Numbered from the stretch's first letter, positions 1 through 9,495 are shown. The stretch: 64,000 bases of DNA from Actinobaculum sp. 313 (GCF_003073475.1 NZ_CP029033.1:496001-560000), one strand, 5' to 3'. Translations and numbers: made by a program. The notes: generated by a model not told the origin, from the letters alone.

Positions 1-1
1 G

Positions 2-703
2 CAGTACGGCGGCCTCGGTGCGGACACCGTCATGGGCGGCCAAGGCGATGACACGCTCTACGACGATAAGGGTGGCAAGACGGACTCGGTGGAGAAAGAT
101 ATCACCGTACAGATCGAGGACCAGACCTCGTGGATCAAGATCGAAGGCTCGCCAGAGTTCATCGCCCGTACCCAGGCAGACCTGGACATGCTCAGCGCAT
201 CCCCCGCAGGCGCAGAGCTTCTTGGGCATATCAAAGAGAATCATGAGAACTCGGGTCTCTTCGGAGTATTGGGAAAGAACTCGCTGACAATCAAGGAACT
301 TATTCCTCCGGAGAATAATCCTGGTTTTCGGAATAGTTACGCCTACCCAGGGCATTTGGGCCATCACAGTGTGGAGTACTTGCCTACTATCGATGATTTC
401 GGAGGAGCACCCCCGGTTGTGGTGTTGCAGCATGAGCTAGCACATGTGGATACCTTCGGTAGTGGTATCTATGATTCTCAGGATATCTACGACGGAGACG
501 ATGCACGGGACAATATGAAAGACAACCCTGACCCCGACACCAAACCGGTCTATACGGCTGAGCGGCAGGCTGTCGGGCTGCCGATCGACCATGATGACAA
601 CCCGAACACTCCGGAGATTGTGGATCCGCGGCAACCGATTGAACGGACCGAGAATGGATTACGGAAGGAAATGGGTTGGCCGGAGAGAGAGTCATACCGA
701 TGA
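2..703 (+). CDS. RTX-repeat toxin C-terminus, M91-type zinc metallopeptidase (partial)
   Basis: The frame is already open at the window edge, so the start lies upstream. The first visible residues are glycine/aspartate nonapeptides (GGLGADTVMGGQGDDTLY), the calcium-binding RTX type of secreted proteins. The C-terminal ~200 residues carry a HELAH zinc motif (HExxH, bases 431-445) preceded by a hydrophobic VVVLQ strand, and end with an ERQAVGLPID segment and a TENGLRKEMGWPERESY tail. That tail is characteristic of peptidase family M91, named after the NleD effector and common as a polymorphic-toxin tip domain. Toxin activity is inferred from the family; catalysis is not shown. The stop overlaps the next gene (ATGA), so the toxin and the first paralogue are probably translationally coupled. 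Confidence 0.8.
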   Translation, partial: QYGGLGADTVMGGQGDDTLYDDKGGKTDSVEKDITVQIEDQTSWIKIEGSPEFIARTQADLDMLSASPAGAELLGHIKENHENSGLFGVLGKNSLTIKELIPPENNPGFRNSYAYPGHLGHHSVEYLPTIDDFGGAPPVVVLQHELAHVDTFGSGIYDSQDIYDGDDARDNMKDNPDPDTKPVYTAERQAVGLPIDHDDNPNTPEIVDPRQPIERTENGLRKEMGWPERESYR

Positions 704-1299
704 GTAAAATGTTGCGGCGTCGTCGTGTGTCGTCGGTCGTGGTAGCCCTGTTGGTGGTTGCTGTGGTGGCTGCTGGGGTCGTCTTCTGGTGGGTGGTGGT
801 ACGGGATACGCGTCCGCGGTTTGTGGTGGATGAGGTGGATGATGGGCTGCAGGTGGAGTGGGTGTCGACGACGGTGTCGGATGGTGAATTCACGGGCACG
901 TACCGGCTCACGAATATGACAGGTGAGGATGTGTGGCTTCCGACGGGGTCGGGTGCCGTACCGGATTCTGCGGGTGGGTACGCGCTGGGACGGGTTTTTC
1001 TTCCTCTTGATGATGCGAAGCTGTGGGTGACGCCGCCGATGATTTCTGCGTTTCGGTTAGGTGCGGGTGAGAGTCGGGAGTTTACGTTTTCGTATGCGCG
1101 TCCTTTTGGTTTGATTTTGAGGTATCTGGAGGAACCGGAAGAAACAGTGAACCCGTCCACAGTACGACTGTGTGTGGGTTACATTTCAGGCTCTGATCTC
1201 CACAGTGATCCTGATCCGAGTGAGGATCTGGAACTGGGAGTTATGAGGGCCTTCGAGCTGCAGCATGTCTCGTGTTCTGAGTCGATTGATGTGGAGTAG
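700..1299 (+). CDS. Single-pass membrane-anchored extracytoplasmic protein, paralogue 1 of 3
   Basis: A protein of 199 residues. The ATG at 700 overlaps the toxin stop and is preferred over an upstream in-frame ATG at 676. A basic N-terminus (MSKMLRRRR) is followed by one strongly hydrophobic helix (about residues 10-32), then an extracytoplasmic domain beginning RPRFVVDEVDDGLQVEWVS. Two cysteines are conserved among the three paralogues (in LCVGY and HVSCSES) and could form a disulfide. A TYRLTNMTGEDVWL stretch resembles the beta-sandwich strands of DUF4352-like proteins. I do not recognise the family. Position directly behind a toxin, plus triplication, suggests an immunity or surface-partner role; this is inference only. 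Confidence 0.75.
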   Translation: MSKMLRRRRVSSVVVALLVVAVVAAGVVFWWVVVRDTRPRFVVDEVDDGLQVEWVSTTVSDGEFTGTYRLTNMTGEDVWLPTGSGAVPDSAGGYALGRVFLPLDDAKLWVTPPMISAFRLGAGESREFTFSYARPFGLILRYLEEPEETVNPSTVRLCVGYISGSDLHSDPDPSEDLELGVMRAFELQHVSCSESIDVE

Positions 1300-1423
1300 G
1301 CGGTGTGGTTGTGACTGATCGCTGGTCGGCGGTGCCAGAGCTCGGAGCGTGTTCTGGGGCATCGCGTCGCTCGTGGTGTCTTGTGTCGGTCTTTCTCTTG
1401 TCTGCAGGATCGGGAGGGTTTCG

Positions 1424-2047
1424 ATGAGCGGAACCCGACGTCGTCGTGTGTTGTTGGTCGTTGTAGTAGTGCTAGTGGTCGGGTTGGTGGCTGCCGGGGT
1501 CGCCTTCTGGTGGGTGGTGATACGGGATACGCGTCCGCGCTTTGCGGTCGATGAAGTCGATGATGGTTTGAAGGTGGAGTGGGTGTCGACGGATGTCTCG
1601 GACACTTTGTTTGAGACAACGTATCGGCTCACGAATACGACCGGCGAGGATGTGTGGTTGGGTGGCAGTCGGGGGATTGTGTCGGATCGTTCACGCGGGG
1701 GCTATGCCTTTGCCGCTGCGTTTGTTCCGCCTGATCCTGACGTGGATTACTATGTTGAGCCTGCTAGTGGAGTATCGGTGTTGGGTGCGGGTGAGAGTCG
1801 GTATTTGAATATCTCCGTGGCGCTACCGTTTAGCTTGATGCCGCAGATGGAAGATGATGATTCGGATGTGTATGTTGATCCGTCTTCGCTGCGTATCTGT
1901 GTTGGGTATATTCCGGATTCTGAGCTTCCCGAGGGTATGCCAGAGAAGGGGCTGAACTTGGGCTACCCGGATATGCTCGCGATATACGACTGGACTGGCT
2001 TCCGCTTACAGCATGTTTCGTGTTCTGAGCCGTTTGATTTGAATTAG
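1424..2047 (+). CDS. Single-pass membrane-anchored extracytoplasmic protein, paralogue 2 of 3
   Basis: A protein of 207 residues with the same plan as its neighbour: MSGTRRRR, one transmembrane helix, then RPRFAVDEVDDGLKVEWVS, TYRLTNTTGEDVWL and the two conserved cysteines (ICVGY, HVSCSEP). The ATG at 1424 follows a GGGAGG ribosome site at 1412-1417, so an ATG at 1349 that would add 25 residues is rejected. It differs from paralogue 1 mainly in the middle of the domain (the PEGMPEKGL segment is shared with paralogue 3 only), so the three copies have diverged unevenly. The role is unknown; see paralogue 1. Confidence 0.75.
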   Translation: MSGTRRRRVLLVVVVVLVVGLVAAGVAFWWVVIRDTRPRFAVDEVDDGLKVEWVSTDVSDTLFETTYRLTNTTGEDVWLGGSRGIVSDRSRGGYAFAAAFVPPDPDVDYYVEPASGVSVLGAGESRYLNISVALPFSLMPQMEDDDSDVYVDPSSLRICVGYIPDSELPEGMPEKGLNLGYPDMLAIYDWTGFRLQHVSCSEPFDLN

Positions 2048-2063
2048 GTGGGGAGGAGGGAAG

Positions 2064-2747
2064 GTGGATATGTGTGTGGTGTGGAGACAAGTGAGGGTTG
2101 TCAGAGTGCTAGCTGCTGTGGTGGTCGTGTTGTCGGGTTGTCAGAGTGGCGATTCGCCGGCTAGTTCGAGTGCTTCGTCAGGGTCGTCGGCTGTGACGCC
2201 GACGCCGTTTGTCTCGTCGTCTGCGTCGGATGAGTCGGAGCGGTTTGTTGTGGATGAGGTGGACGAAGGCCTCAAAGTGGAGTGGGTGTCGATGGATGCC
2301 ACGGATACCTCGTTTGACGCCACCTATCGGGTCACGAATATGACAGGCGAGGATGTGTGGCTCGCGGGTGGTTCGTATGTGGTGCCTGACGAGGTTACTG
2401 ATGGCTATGCGTTGGTGGATGCATACATGCCATTGGATCCGGATGTTCTTTACGAGTACGAACCAGCCAGTCCGGTGCATTTGTTGGCGTCGGGTGAGAG
2501 TGAGGAAGGGGAGATGGCGTTCGCGCGCCCGTTTGAGGTGTCTGTGCAGATGATGAATGCCCCTGCAATGATTGTTGATTTGGATTCGACGCGGATGTGT
2601 GTGGGGTATGTTCTGGCATCGGACCTTCCAGAGGGCGTGCCGGAAAAGGGACTGCTTAACGGTTCTCCAGATGTCTACGCACTGTCGGACCAGACCGGTT
2701 TCGAGCTGCAGCATGTTTCCTGCTCAGAGTCAGTTGCTCTCGACTGA
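2064..2747 (+). CDS. Lipoprotein, paralogue 3 of 3 behind the M91 toxin
   Basis: A protein of 227 residues from GTG 2064 or 225 from ATG 2070; a GGAGGAGGG ribosome site at 2052-2060 suits either. Unlike its two siblings it carries a lipoprotein signal peptide with lipobox LSGC, then a Ser/Thr-rich linker, then the shared domain (ERFVVDEVDEGLKVEWVS, TYRVTNMTGEDVWL, MCVGY, HVSCSES). The same extracytoplasmic domain has therefore been mounted on two kinds of anchor: transmembrane helix twice, lipid once. That favours a function at the outer face of the membrane. No named family is recognised. Confidence 0.75.
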   Translation: MDMCVVWRQVRVVRVLAAVVVVLSGCQSGDSPASSSASSGSSAVTPTPFVSSSASDESERFVVDEVDEGLKVEWVSMDATDTSFDATYRVTNMTGEDVWLAGGSYVVPDEVTDGYALVDAYMPLDPDVLYEYEPASPVHLLASGESEEGEMAFARPFEVSVQMMNAPAMIVDLDSTRMCVGYVLASDLPEGVPEKGLLNGSPDVYALSDQTGFELQHVSCSESVALD

Positions 2748-2828
2748 TTCCGCGGCAGGTCGGGATGAAAGGCGCTAAGCGCCCGCTGTGGGGCCGTTAC
2801 GCCGGAACACTGCGGAAGCGGAGTGTCG

Positions 2829-2935
2829 CCCCTAGGAATCCGCCGGCCAGCCCTAGGAATCCGCCAACCCCTAGGGATCCGTCAGGCGTAGCCCCGAGGA
2901 ATTCGCCAAGTGCCGACTGCCCCTAGGAATTCACC
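2829..2935. repeat. Degenerate short repeat, five copies
   Basis: Five copies of a word close to CCCCTAGGAATCCGCC begin near 2829, 2850, 2868, 2892 and 2920. They occupy the gap between two convergent genes and the last copy runs over the stop codon of the exporter permease. Spacing is irregular, so this is not a CRISPR array. Confidence 0.7.
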
Positions 2936-3768
2936 GGGCGTCGGCTCGCCACTCGGGCCAGTACGAGGCTTGCGACGATTACCATGCCTCCGAACCAGGC
3001 AGTAAAGACGAGCAGGTGGCCGACGTCGAGGACACCGTTGCGAGCGTCCGTCACCATTTGCGTCACGGCAGTCACCGGTGAGGCGCTGACAACGGGCCGT
3101 AACGCGGGCGCGTACATTTCACGCGGCATCACCGCTGTATTGAAGAACATTGCCGCCATGATCAGAGGCGAGAAACTCAATGCTCCCTGTGGAGACTCCA
3201 CGGTGTAACCCAGCATGCTGCCGATGCTGCCAGCCGCATACGCAACCAGCGCAAGTATGAGAACCGTCCAGGCGAAACCGGCGACGCCGCCGAAGTCCGC
3301 GCCGTATGCGAATCCGACGCCCAGCGCAGCCGCAGACGTGATAAGGGCGCGCAGGCTTTCCGCCACCACGCGCCCGGCTAAACTAGCCGACTGGCGCCCT
3401 GGCATGGTTGCCAGTCGATCGGGCAGTCCCTCCTGGCGCTCCTGCACCGTGCTGCCCGCACCCATGATCGCACCGGTAAATGCCATGGACACGGCGACCA
3501 TCACCGCAACATGCGCGGGGTTCATCCCGCTCCCAGAGAACTCTTTGACCATGCCTCCGAACATGATGTTGATAGCGGCGACCATGACGATGGGCATGCC
3601 TACGGTGGAGGTGATCATGGTCGATGAGCGAGACCATCTTCGCAGGAGCCGTCCCGCGTGAACTCGCACAGACGTGAACCAGCTGACCGATGATCGAGTG
3701 GCGGATGCAGAGGCCGGTGAAACCGCTGGTGTCAACGCCCCCTGTGAGGAATTCGGGCTCGTACTCAT
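2923..3768 (-). CDS. ABC-2 type exporter permease (DrrB/DrrC-like)
   Basis: A protein of 281 residues. After a hydrophilic Ser/Ala-rich N-terminus of ~45 residues come about six hydrophobic segments. The ABC-2 signature region is visible as GAGSTVQERQEGLPDRLATMPGR, listed in halves: GAGSTVQERQEGL then PDRLATMPGR, the usual intracellular coupling helix of DrrB-type permeases. It is the last gene of a three-gene minus-strand operon with a second permease and an ATPase. It should form the membrane channel with its neighbour for export of a lipophilic compound. The substrate cannot be read from sequence; drug, antibiotic or siderophore are all possible given the adjoining iron locus. Confidence 0.85.
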   Translation of the reverse strand: MSTSPNSSQGALTPAVSPASASATRSSVSWFTSVRVHAGRLLRRWSRSSTMITSTVGMPIVMVAAINIMFGGMVKEFSGSGMNPAHVAVMVAVSMAFTGAIMGAGSTVQERQEGLPDRLATMPGRQSASLAGRVVAESLRALITSAAALGVGFAYGADFGGVAGFAWTVLILALVAYAAGSIGSMLGYTVESPQGALSFSPLIMAAMFFNTAVMPREMYAPALRPVVSASPVTAVTQMVTDARNGVLDVGHLLVFTAWFGGMVIVASLVLARVASRRPVNS

Positions 3769-3781
3769 TGCTGCCCCCTAC

Positions 3782-4693
3782 TCATCGCTGCCTCCTAAAG
3801 GCATGGGCCACCCAGAGCGAGCCGAGTACCAAACCCGCAACCAGCCACGCAAGGGCCTCCCATCCCGTTGAGCCTGCGCCTGTTCCTGCCAGGAGCGCCC
3901 GAGTGGTGTCGATAAGCGGGGAAAAGGGCAGATGCTCAACAACGGGTCGCAGCCAGCTTGGTAGCAGGGCCACAGGAATGAAAGCCGTGGAGAAAACGAG
4001 TAGCGGCATCTCGACTGCCTGGAGCAATCCGGCAGTCTGCACCGGGTGGGATGAGCGCAGAGCGATGCCGCAGAAGGCCAGGGCCATTACTTCCCCCATA
4101 ACCAGCACGATACCGAAGCCTAGGATCAAGCCCGAGACGCCGTCCGGTTGTGCCCCGCAGACCAAGCCCAACGCCACCACGGTGGCTAATGAGCACAACG
4201 ACCGGATGAGATCGGTGATCAGGCGTCCACCTACCGCAACTATTGCGTTGATGGGCATGGCACGCATACGGGAGAGCAGTCCGTTCTCCATGTCAACAGC
4301 CAGTGCCAGTGTGGAGCCGCCTGCGGTGAACATTACCGCTTGGATCATGCATGCGGCCATGAGGAACAATGCGTAGTCGAAGCCGGACGTAGCCGCTGCA
4401 TGGCCGAAAACCGACCAAAAGGACAGCATGAATAGCCCGGGAATAACAAAGGCCGACACCAGGGAGGCGGTATTGCGCCGCAGGCGCAGGTTGTTGCGCC
4501 AGACCGCCCCCGCCAGGGCGCGCGTCAGCTGGTGCTCGCTCCTTGTATATGCCTGGTCGGAGGCCGTGCCGCGTGTAGCGGGCGCCTCGGTACGGTTGGC
4601 ATCGCCAGCATCCCCGGTTCCGGGTGCCTTCGGAGGGTGCACTGACCGCGCACCGTACGTGGGTCCGGTGCTTTCAACTGGGTGGGTGGACAT
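3782..4693 (-). CDS. ABC-2 type exporter permease (DrrB-like)
   Basis: A protein of 303 residues with a ~65-residue hydrophilic N-terminus, then about six membrane segments. The coupling motif DMENGLLSRMRAMPI and the GIALRSSHPVQTAGLLQ region are typical of daunorubicin-exporter permeases. The start ATG (4691-4693) shares one base with the stop of the upstream ATPase gene (TAATG arrangement), so the two are coupled. The 13-bp gap to the next permease contains that gene's ribosome site. It is a paralogue of its neighbour, so the exporter is probably a heterodimeric permease. Confidence 0.85.
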   Translation of the reverse strand: MSTHPVESTGPTYGARSVHPPKAPGTGDAGDANRTEAPATRGTASDQAYTRSEHQLTRALAGAVWRNNLRLRRNTASLVSAFVIPGLFMLSFWSVFGHAAATSGFDYALFLMAACMIQAVMFTAGGSTLALAVDMENGLLSRMRAMPINAIVAVGGRLITDLIRSLCSLATVVALGLVCGAQPDGVSGLILGFGIVLVMGEVMALAFCGIALRSSHPVQTAGLLQAVEMPLLVFSTAFIPVALLPSWLRPVVEHLPFSPLIDTTRALLAGTGAGSTGWEALAWLVAGLVLGSLWVAHAFRRQR

Positions 4694-5679
4694 TATGATG
4701 CCCCCGCCGCCGTGAAGGCCGTGCCAAGGAAGACGTCGTCAAGCGTCGGCGGTGTGAGTGCCGCAGAAACCGTGACGATATCTGCATTTTGAATGGCAGT
4801 GAGCGCGCGCGAAAGATCCTGCACTCCACCATGGGCGGTGAACGAGACTGTTAAACCGTCCAGGGATGGCGTGATACTCGTAGGCCCGAACTCCGAGATG
4901 AGAATGGTCTGCGCTACCCGGCGCGAATCTGCCGTGTCGCGGAATGTCAACTGGCACAAGGGTGCTCCGAATTCTTCTCGGATAGCAGCGGGAGGCCCGT
5001 GCAAGACCACCTGTCCATCGCGGATGAGGACCACATCGTCGGAAAGCCTCTCGGCTTCATCAAGATATTGAGTGGTCAGTAATACTGCGACACCGCGGTC
5101 ACGCAGCTGCTCTACCGTCTCCCACAGTTCGCGGCGGGATAACGGGTCAAGTCCGGTTGTGGGTTCGTCAAGGAAGAGTAGCCGCGGTTCGACAACGAGC
5201 GAGGCCGCGATATCCAGACGACGTCGCATGCCGCCCGAGTACGTGGCGACGCGCTGGGTTGCCGCATCGGCGAGTCGGAATTGTTCGAGGAGTTCATCGG
5301 CGCGCGCCTTCGCCTCACGGGGTGGCAGGCCGTGGAGGCGCGAGAAGAACACAAGGTTCTCCCGGCCGGTGAGTTCGCCGTCAACGGCAGCGAATTGGCC
5401 AGTCAGAGAGATGAAACGGCGCACCTCGTCGGCTTGTTTGACGACGTCGGCTCCGCAGACGGATATCGTGCCGGAAGACGGCAGCATCAGTGTCGAAGCG
5501 ATGTTGACCAGGGTCGTTTTACCGGCGCCATTGGCACCGAGCAGGCAAACGACTTGGTGGTTGAGTACGTCGAAGGAGAGCCCCTTGAGCACATCCTTCT
5601 TACGTCCGTTTTTACCGAAGCTCTTGTGAATCTGCCGGACGGCGAGAATAGGCTCGTTACCTACAGTGTTGCTGCTCAT
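4693..5679 (-). CDS. ABC exporter ATP-binding protein (DrrA-like)
   Basis: A protein of 328 residues, normal for DrrA-type ATPases. Walker A GANGAGKTTL, signature YSGGMRRRLDIA, Walker B RLLFLDEPTTGLDPLSRR and a switch region LTTQYLDEAERLSDD are all intact. The ~90 residues after the nucleotide-binding domain match the regulatory tail of daunorubicin-resistance ATPases. It is first in the operon and divergent from the iron-locus exporters at 5990. It powers export by the two downstream permeases. Confidence 0.9.
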   Translation of the reverse strand: MSSNTVGNEPILAVRQIHKSFGKNGRKKDVLKGLSFDVLNHQVVCLLGANGAGKTTLVNIASTLMLPSSGTISVCGADVVKQADEVRRFISLTGQFAAVDGELTGRENLVFFSRLHGLPPREAKARADELLEQFRLADAATQRVATYSGGMRRRLDIAASLVVEPRLLFLDEPTTGLDPLSRRELWETVEQLRDRGVAVLLTTQYLDEAERLSDDVVLIRDGQVVLHGPPAAIREEFGAPLCQLTFRDTADSRRVAQTILISEFGPTSITPSLDGLTVSFTAHGGVQDLSRALTAIQNADIVTVSAALTPPTLDDVFLGTAFTAAGAS

Positions 5680-5854
5680 GCGATGCGTCCTCTATTTCTG
5701 AGTGTTCGATGCTCAGGGCACCCGATCCGAGTCGCTGCTCATAAGGACATCCTAACTTGGACGGTTGTGGTAGGCAATGGTGGGATCTGTATCGGTTGGA
5801 GTCCGTGCCATGGCCACAGTAGGCGAGCGGCCATTCATTCACAGCACGTCAAGA

Positions 5855-5873
5855 CAAGGTAAGGCTGCCCTAA
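5855..5873. promoter_or_regulatory. DtxR/IdeR-like iron box upstream of the IrtAB-type exporters
   Basis: The 19-mer CAAGGTAAGGCTGCCCTAA matches the DtxR/IdeR consensus TTAGGTTAGSCTAACCTAA at 14 of 19 positions by eye and keeps both AGG and CCTAA flanks. It lies about 117 bp upstream of the half-transporter gene at 5990. With iron bound, DtxR-family repressors sit on such sites. The rest of the 310-bp divergent gap (5680-5989) shows no other clear site. Confidence 0.6.
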
Positions 5874-5989
5874 ATTGCGGCGAGCGCCTAGGCTTGCGAG
5901 TAGCGTGACGAATTGGCGGTTGGCTGGCCCGTCAACACATCTATATCGAATTCGCGCTGCTGCAGACGTACACGGAAGGTGAAGGAGCG

Positions 5990-7671
5990 ATGACGCGAAA
6001 CGAAGAACAGATGACGCGGACTCACCCAGCGAGCAATGCCTGTACGGGACCGGCCAACGTGTGGCAGTTAACGGCCAGCGCGCATCGCTCGATGCTGCTG
6101 GGCGGCCTGACGGCTTTTGTCGGCTCTGCAATCAAGCTAGTGCCCTACATTGCACTGGTAGAAATCGGGCGTGGTCTGCTGGCAGGCGCCGACTCCTCGC
6201 GACTGTGGCGCTGGGTTATCGTCGCCGTCGTCGCCATGGTGATTCACGGTGTTGCGTATATGGGAGCGCTGGGAGGCAACCATCGCACGGAGGCCCGGCT
6301 GCGATACGAACTGCGGCGCAAACTCGTCGCTAAACTCAAACACGTCGCCCTCGGATGGTTCAATGACCGCTCCTCCGGGGTGGTTCGTAAATCAATCACC
6401 ACTGACACGAGCGCAATCCACTCCCTCGTTGCTCACCTCGCCGGAGACCTGGCCAATACGCTTGGAACAATCGTCGTGGGTTTCGCCTACCTGCTCTACC
6501 TTGACGCTCGGTTCGCCGGGATCATGATTGCCGCATCCGTTGTGCTCATCATCGTGTGCATGATTCCAACCACACGAGCGTGGGGAAACGATTTCAACGC
6601 CTACGCCAACGCGCAACGTGACCTTGCCGCGGTCACGGTGGAGATGGTCGACGGCATCAAGGAAGTGAAGAACTTCGGTATGGCGGCCAGCGTCTACGGG
6701 CGCTTTGACGAAGCCCGTCGACGCCACGGCGACGCTGCCATGCAATGGATGCGTAATTCCGGTATCGGTATGGCCGTGATTCAAGCGGTTATGCAACCGG
6801 CTGCCACCCTCGCCCTCACCGCGGGTATCGGATACTGGATGGTTGCGCTGGGATGGACGACGCCGGTCACGGTGTTGGCGTTCATGCTCGTGTGGGTGGG
6901 AATCCCCGAAGGGCTGACCACTCTGGTGCAGCTCGGGCAACAACTCTATGCGGCACGGGAGGCCGCCCGCTCCACCGTGGACATACTGCAAGCAGAGGAA
7001 CTACCAGAACCGGATGAATCGGCCGTCGTCGTCGGGAATCCATCCCGGGTGGAACTCCGGGATGTTGAATTCTCCTATGACGAAGGACGCAGGTTATCAA
7101 GGGCATCAGTCTGACCTGCGAACCCGGAACCGTAACGGCGCTCGTTGGTCCTTCTGGTGGTGGAAAGTCAACACTCGCCAAGCTCATCGCCCGCTTCTGG
7201 GATGTGGATGCCGGGGCGATAACGGTAGGTGGCGTGGACGTGCGAGATCAAACGAGCCGGCAGCTCATGAGTTCCATGGCGCTGGTTTTCCAAGAGGTGA
7301 TGACTGTCGCCGACACAGTCGCCGGGAACATTGCGCTCGGAAAGCCGGGAGCCAGCCGAGAAGAGATCATCGCCGCCGCGCAGGCCGACGCCCACTCGGA
7401 GTTGGAAATCCAGCGGGCCATTACCGGGCTGGCACAAGGCCGCACGGTCATCATGATCGCCCATCGCCTTTCCACGATCACTTCGGCGGACCAGATCGCC
7501 GTGATCGACTCTGGACGAGCGGTGGAAGTTGGAACGCACGAGGAACTTGTCGCCCGCGGTGGGCTCTACGCCGATCTGTGGCGCGCCCAGACGGCAAGCA
7601 TGAACGCTACCGCTTCCGCGCAGTCGACGGCGGCCGCAGCGAGCAGCGAAGGAGAAGCAGGGCATGTTTAG
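5990..7671 (+). pseudogene. IrtA-type siderophore ABC half-transporter, frameshifted and missing its ATPase core
   Basis: The first part (5990 to ~7090) encodes a six-helix exporter-type membrane domain plus the start of an ATPase domain (RVELRDVEFSYDEGR). The frame then breaks: the sequence resumes one base out of phase as QVIKGISLTCEPG, best explained by one lost base in the word GGACGCAGG at 7085-7093. The second part has an intact Walker A (GPSGGGKST) and Q-loop (VFQEV), but goes straight from AQADAHS to ELEIQRAI at about 7398. About 50 residues holding the LSGGE signature and Walker B are therefore absent in frame, while the H-loop (IAHRLSTI) remains. Such a domain cannot hydrolyse ATP. 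Relatives import ferric siderophores (IrtA, YbtP). The reading of inactivity is strong. Confidence 0.85.
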
Positions 7672-9403
7672 GCGTTTTAACAAGCATTTCGACCACCCGG
7701 AGACCATCTATTTGCTTATCGTCGGCTATGTTGCCGCCGCTATCCTGCAGGGCCTGGCCTTCGGAGCACTTATCGGGTTCTTACGTGCTTTTCTCGGGCC
7801 TGACCCGTCGACGGCGAAGAGCGCCCTGTGGGTTCTTCTCGCGCTTGGCGTGGCCGCATTCCTCATTCAATCCATCACCACCGCGTATGCGAACAAGGTG
7901 AGCTCCTACGATATTTGCAACAATATGACGGCCCAAGTGGGCAAACGAGTCTCCAATCTGCCCTTGGGATGGTTCGATGCGAATTCGGTGGTCCGGGTCA
8001 CCGCAACAATTTCCACCGAAGTTGATACCCTCTCCCATTTGGCCTCCGTCGTGTTGCCCCAGCTCATATCGGCCACTGTCACCCCGGCGACGGTTATGGT
8101 GGTCACCTTTGTGTATGACTGGCATCTGGCGCTGATCATGCTTGTCGTCTTCCCGGTGGTGGCGGTGTTGTGGCGTTGGGCCTCCCGGCTCCTGATACGC
8201 GAACACCGGATCGCACCGCGTGTAGCCGCCCAGACTGCGGCACGTACCGCAGAGTACGCCCACCTGCAACCCGTTCTGCGAGCGCAGGGAGCGGCGGGCA
8301 CCAACTGGCAGCCGCTCAGTGACGCGTTGCGAGCCGAGAACGATACCGTCACCGGGCTTATGCGTGCGCAGGCGGCACCCGCTGTATGCTTCGGGATCCT
8401 GGCACAGATGTTCTTCGCCGCAATATTGGCGGCGGGTCTGGGGCTCGTAGTGGGTGGAGATATCGACACTCCCACATATGTAGCTATCGCGGTGATGGCG
8501 GCGCGGTTCACGACGCCGATCAGCCAGTCTGTGCTGTATGCCTCTGCGTTGCAGGAGTGAATGGTCGCACTGGATGCCATCGGTGCGATTGTTGACAGCC
8601 CGATTCTGCCGGAACCCGCCGTACCACAGGCCTCACAGGGAACGCGGATCGTGCTTAACGACGTCGACTTCGGGTACACGCCGAACCAGAAGCTCTTCTC
8701 GTCACTGAGCCTGACGGCTCCCGCGCAGCAGATTACGGCGCTCGTGGGCCCATCTGGGTGTGGAAAGTCAACGATTACCAAGCTCATTGCCCGGTTCTGG
8801 GATGTGCATGGTGGCTCAATCACCGTCGGTGGCGCCGATGTGCGAAGCATCGGCTCTTCCGACCTGATGGTGATGACATCTATGGTGTTCCAGGATGTGT
8901 ACCTTTTCGACACCACCATCGCGGAGAATATCCGCTTATCCCGCCCGGAGGCCAGCGACGAAGAGGTGCGTGATGCTATCTCCAAGGCTGGATTGGATGC
9001 GGTTGTCGCCGGCTTGCCAGATGGTATTGACACCCAGGTCGGCGAGGGTGGTCTTAAACTCTCCGGGGGTGAGCGGCAGCGCGTGTCAATCGCGCGAGCC
9101 TTCCTGAAAGATGCTCCGATCCTGCTCTTGGACGAGATCACTTCCGCGTTGGATACGGAGAACGAGGCGGCGATTACCGAGGCTCTTGCCGAGTTGTCCC
9201 GTGGGCGCACGGTTATCGTGGTGGCGCACAGGCTCTCGACAATCATGAATGCCGACCACGTCTATATTCTGTCGGGATACGAGAATGGCGAGCCGACACG
9301 TGTGGTTGAGCATGGTTCACCGCGCGAACTTGCCCGGGCCGGAGGCGTGTTCGCCTCGCTGATTGACGATTTCGCTCAGACCGCTCGCTGGCGTATCCGC
9401 TAG
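7664..9403 (+). pseudogene. IrtB-type siderophore ABC half-transporter interrupted by an in-frame TGA
   Basis: Start ATG 7664 overlaps the preceding gene. Residues 1-298 form the six-helix membrane domain. An in-frame TGA at 8558-8560 follows ...ASALQE, and the same frame continues at once with ATG (8561) and 280 residues of complete ATPase domain: Walker A GPSGCGKST, signature LSGGERQRVSIA, Walker B PILLLDEITSALD and H-loop VAHRLSTI. Homologues are single polypeptides, so TGA most simply replaces a serine codon. The codons CAG GAG just before the stop form an AGGAG ribosome site, so a stop-restart making separate membrane and ATPase chains is a real alternative to loss of function. Confidence 0.75.
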
Positions 9404-9495
9404 GTGTGCCGAGGGGAGAGGCCGTTGGCTGGATGAATTGGCGGTCCGGGGCGGCCGTGTTTGTCAGCTTGTGATATTCGTGCGGCCGTCACCCC

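Noticed and set aside
387-1160. Long minus-strand frame opposite the toxin end and first paralogue
   Set aside because: Composition is mirror-image of two well-supported plus-strand genes; no ribosome site or recognisable motif.
5740-5760. Third iron box at AAGGACATCCTAAC upstream of the DrrA-like gene
   Set aside because: It keeps only the CCTAA half and lacks the central TTAGSCTAA core.
8558-8560. Readthrough or selenocysteine use of TGA in the IrtB-like gene
   Set aside because: No selenocysteine hairpin or selenoprotein context is seen, and the site is a non-catalytic linker position.
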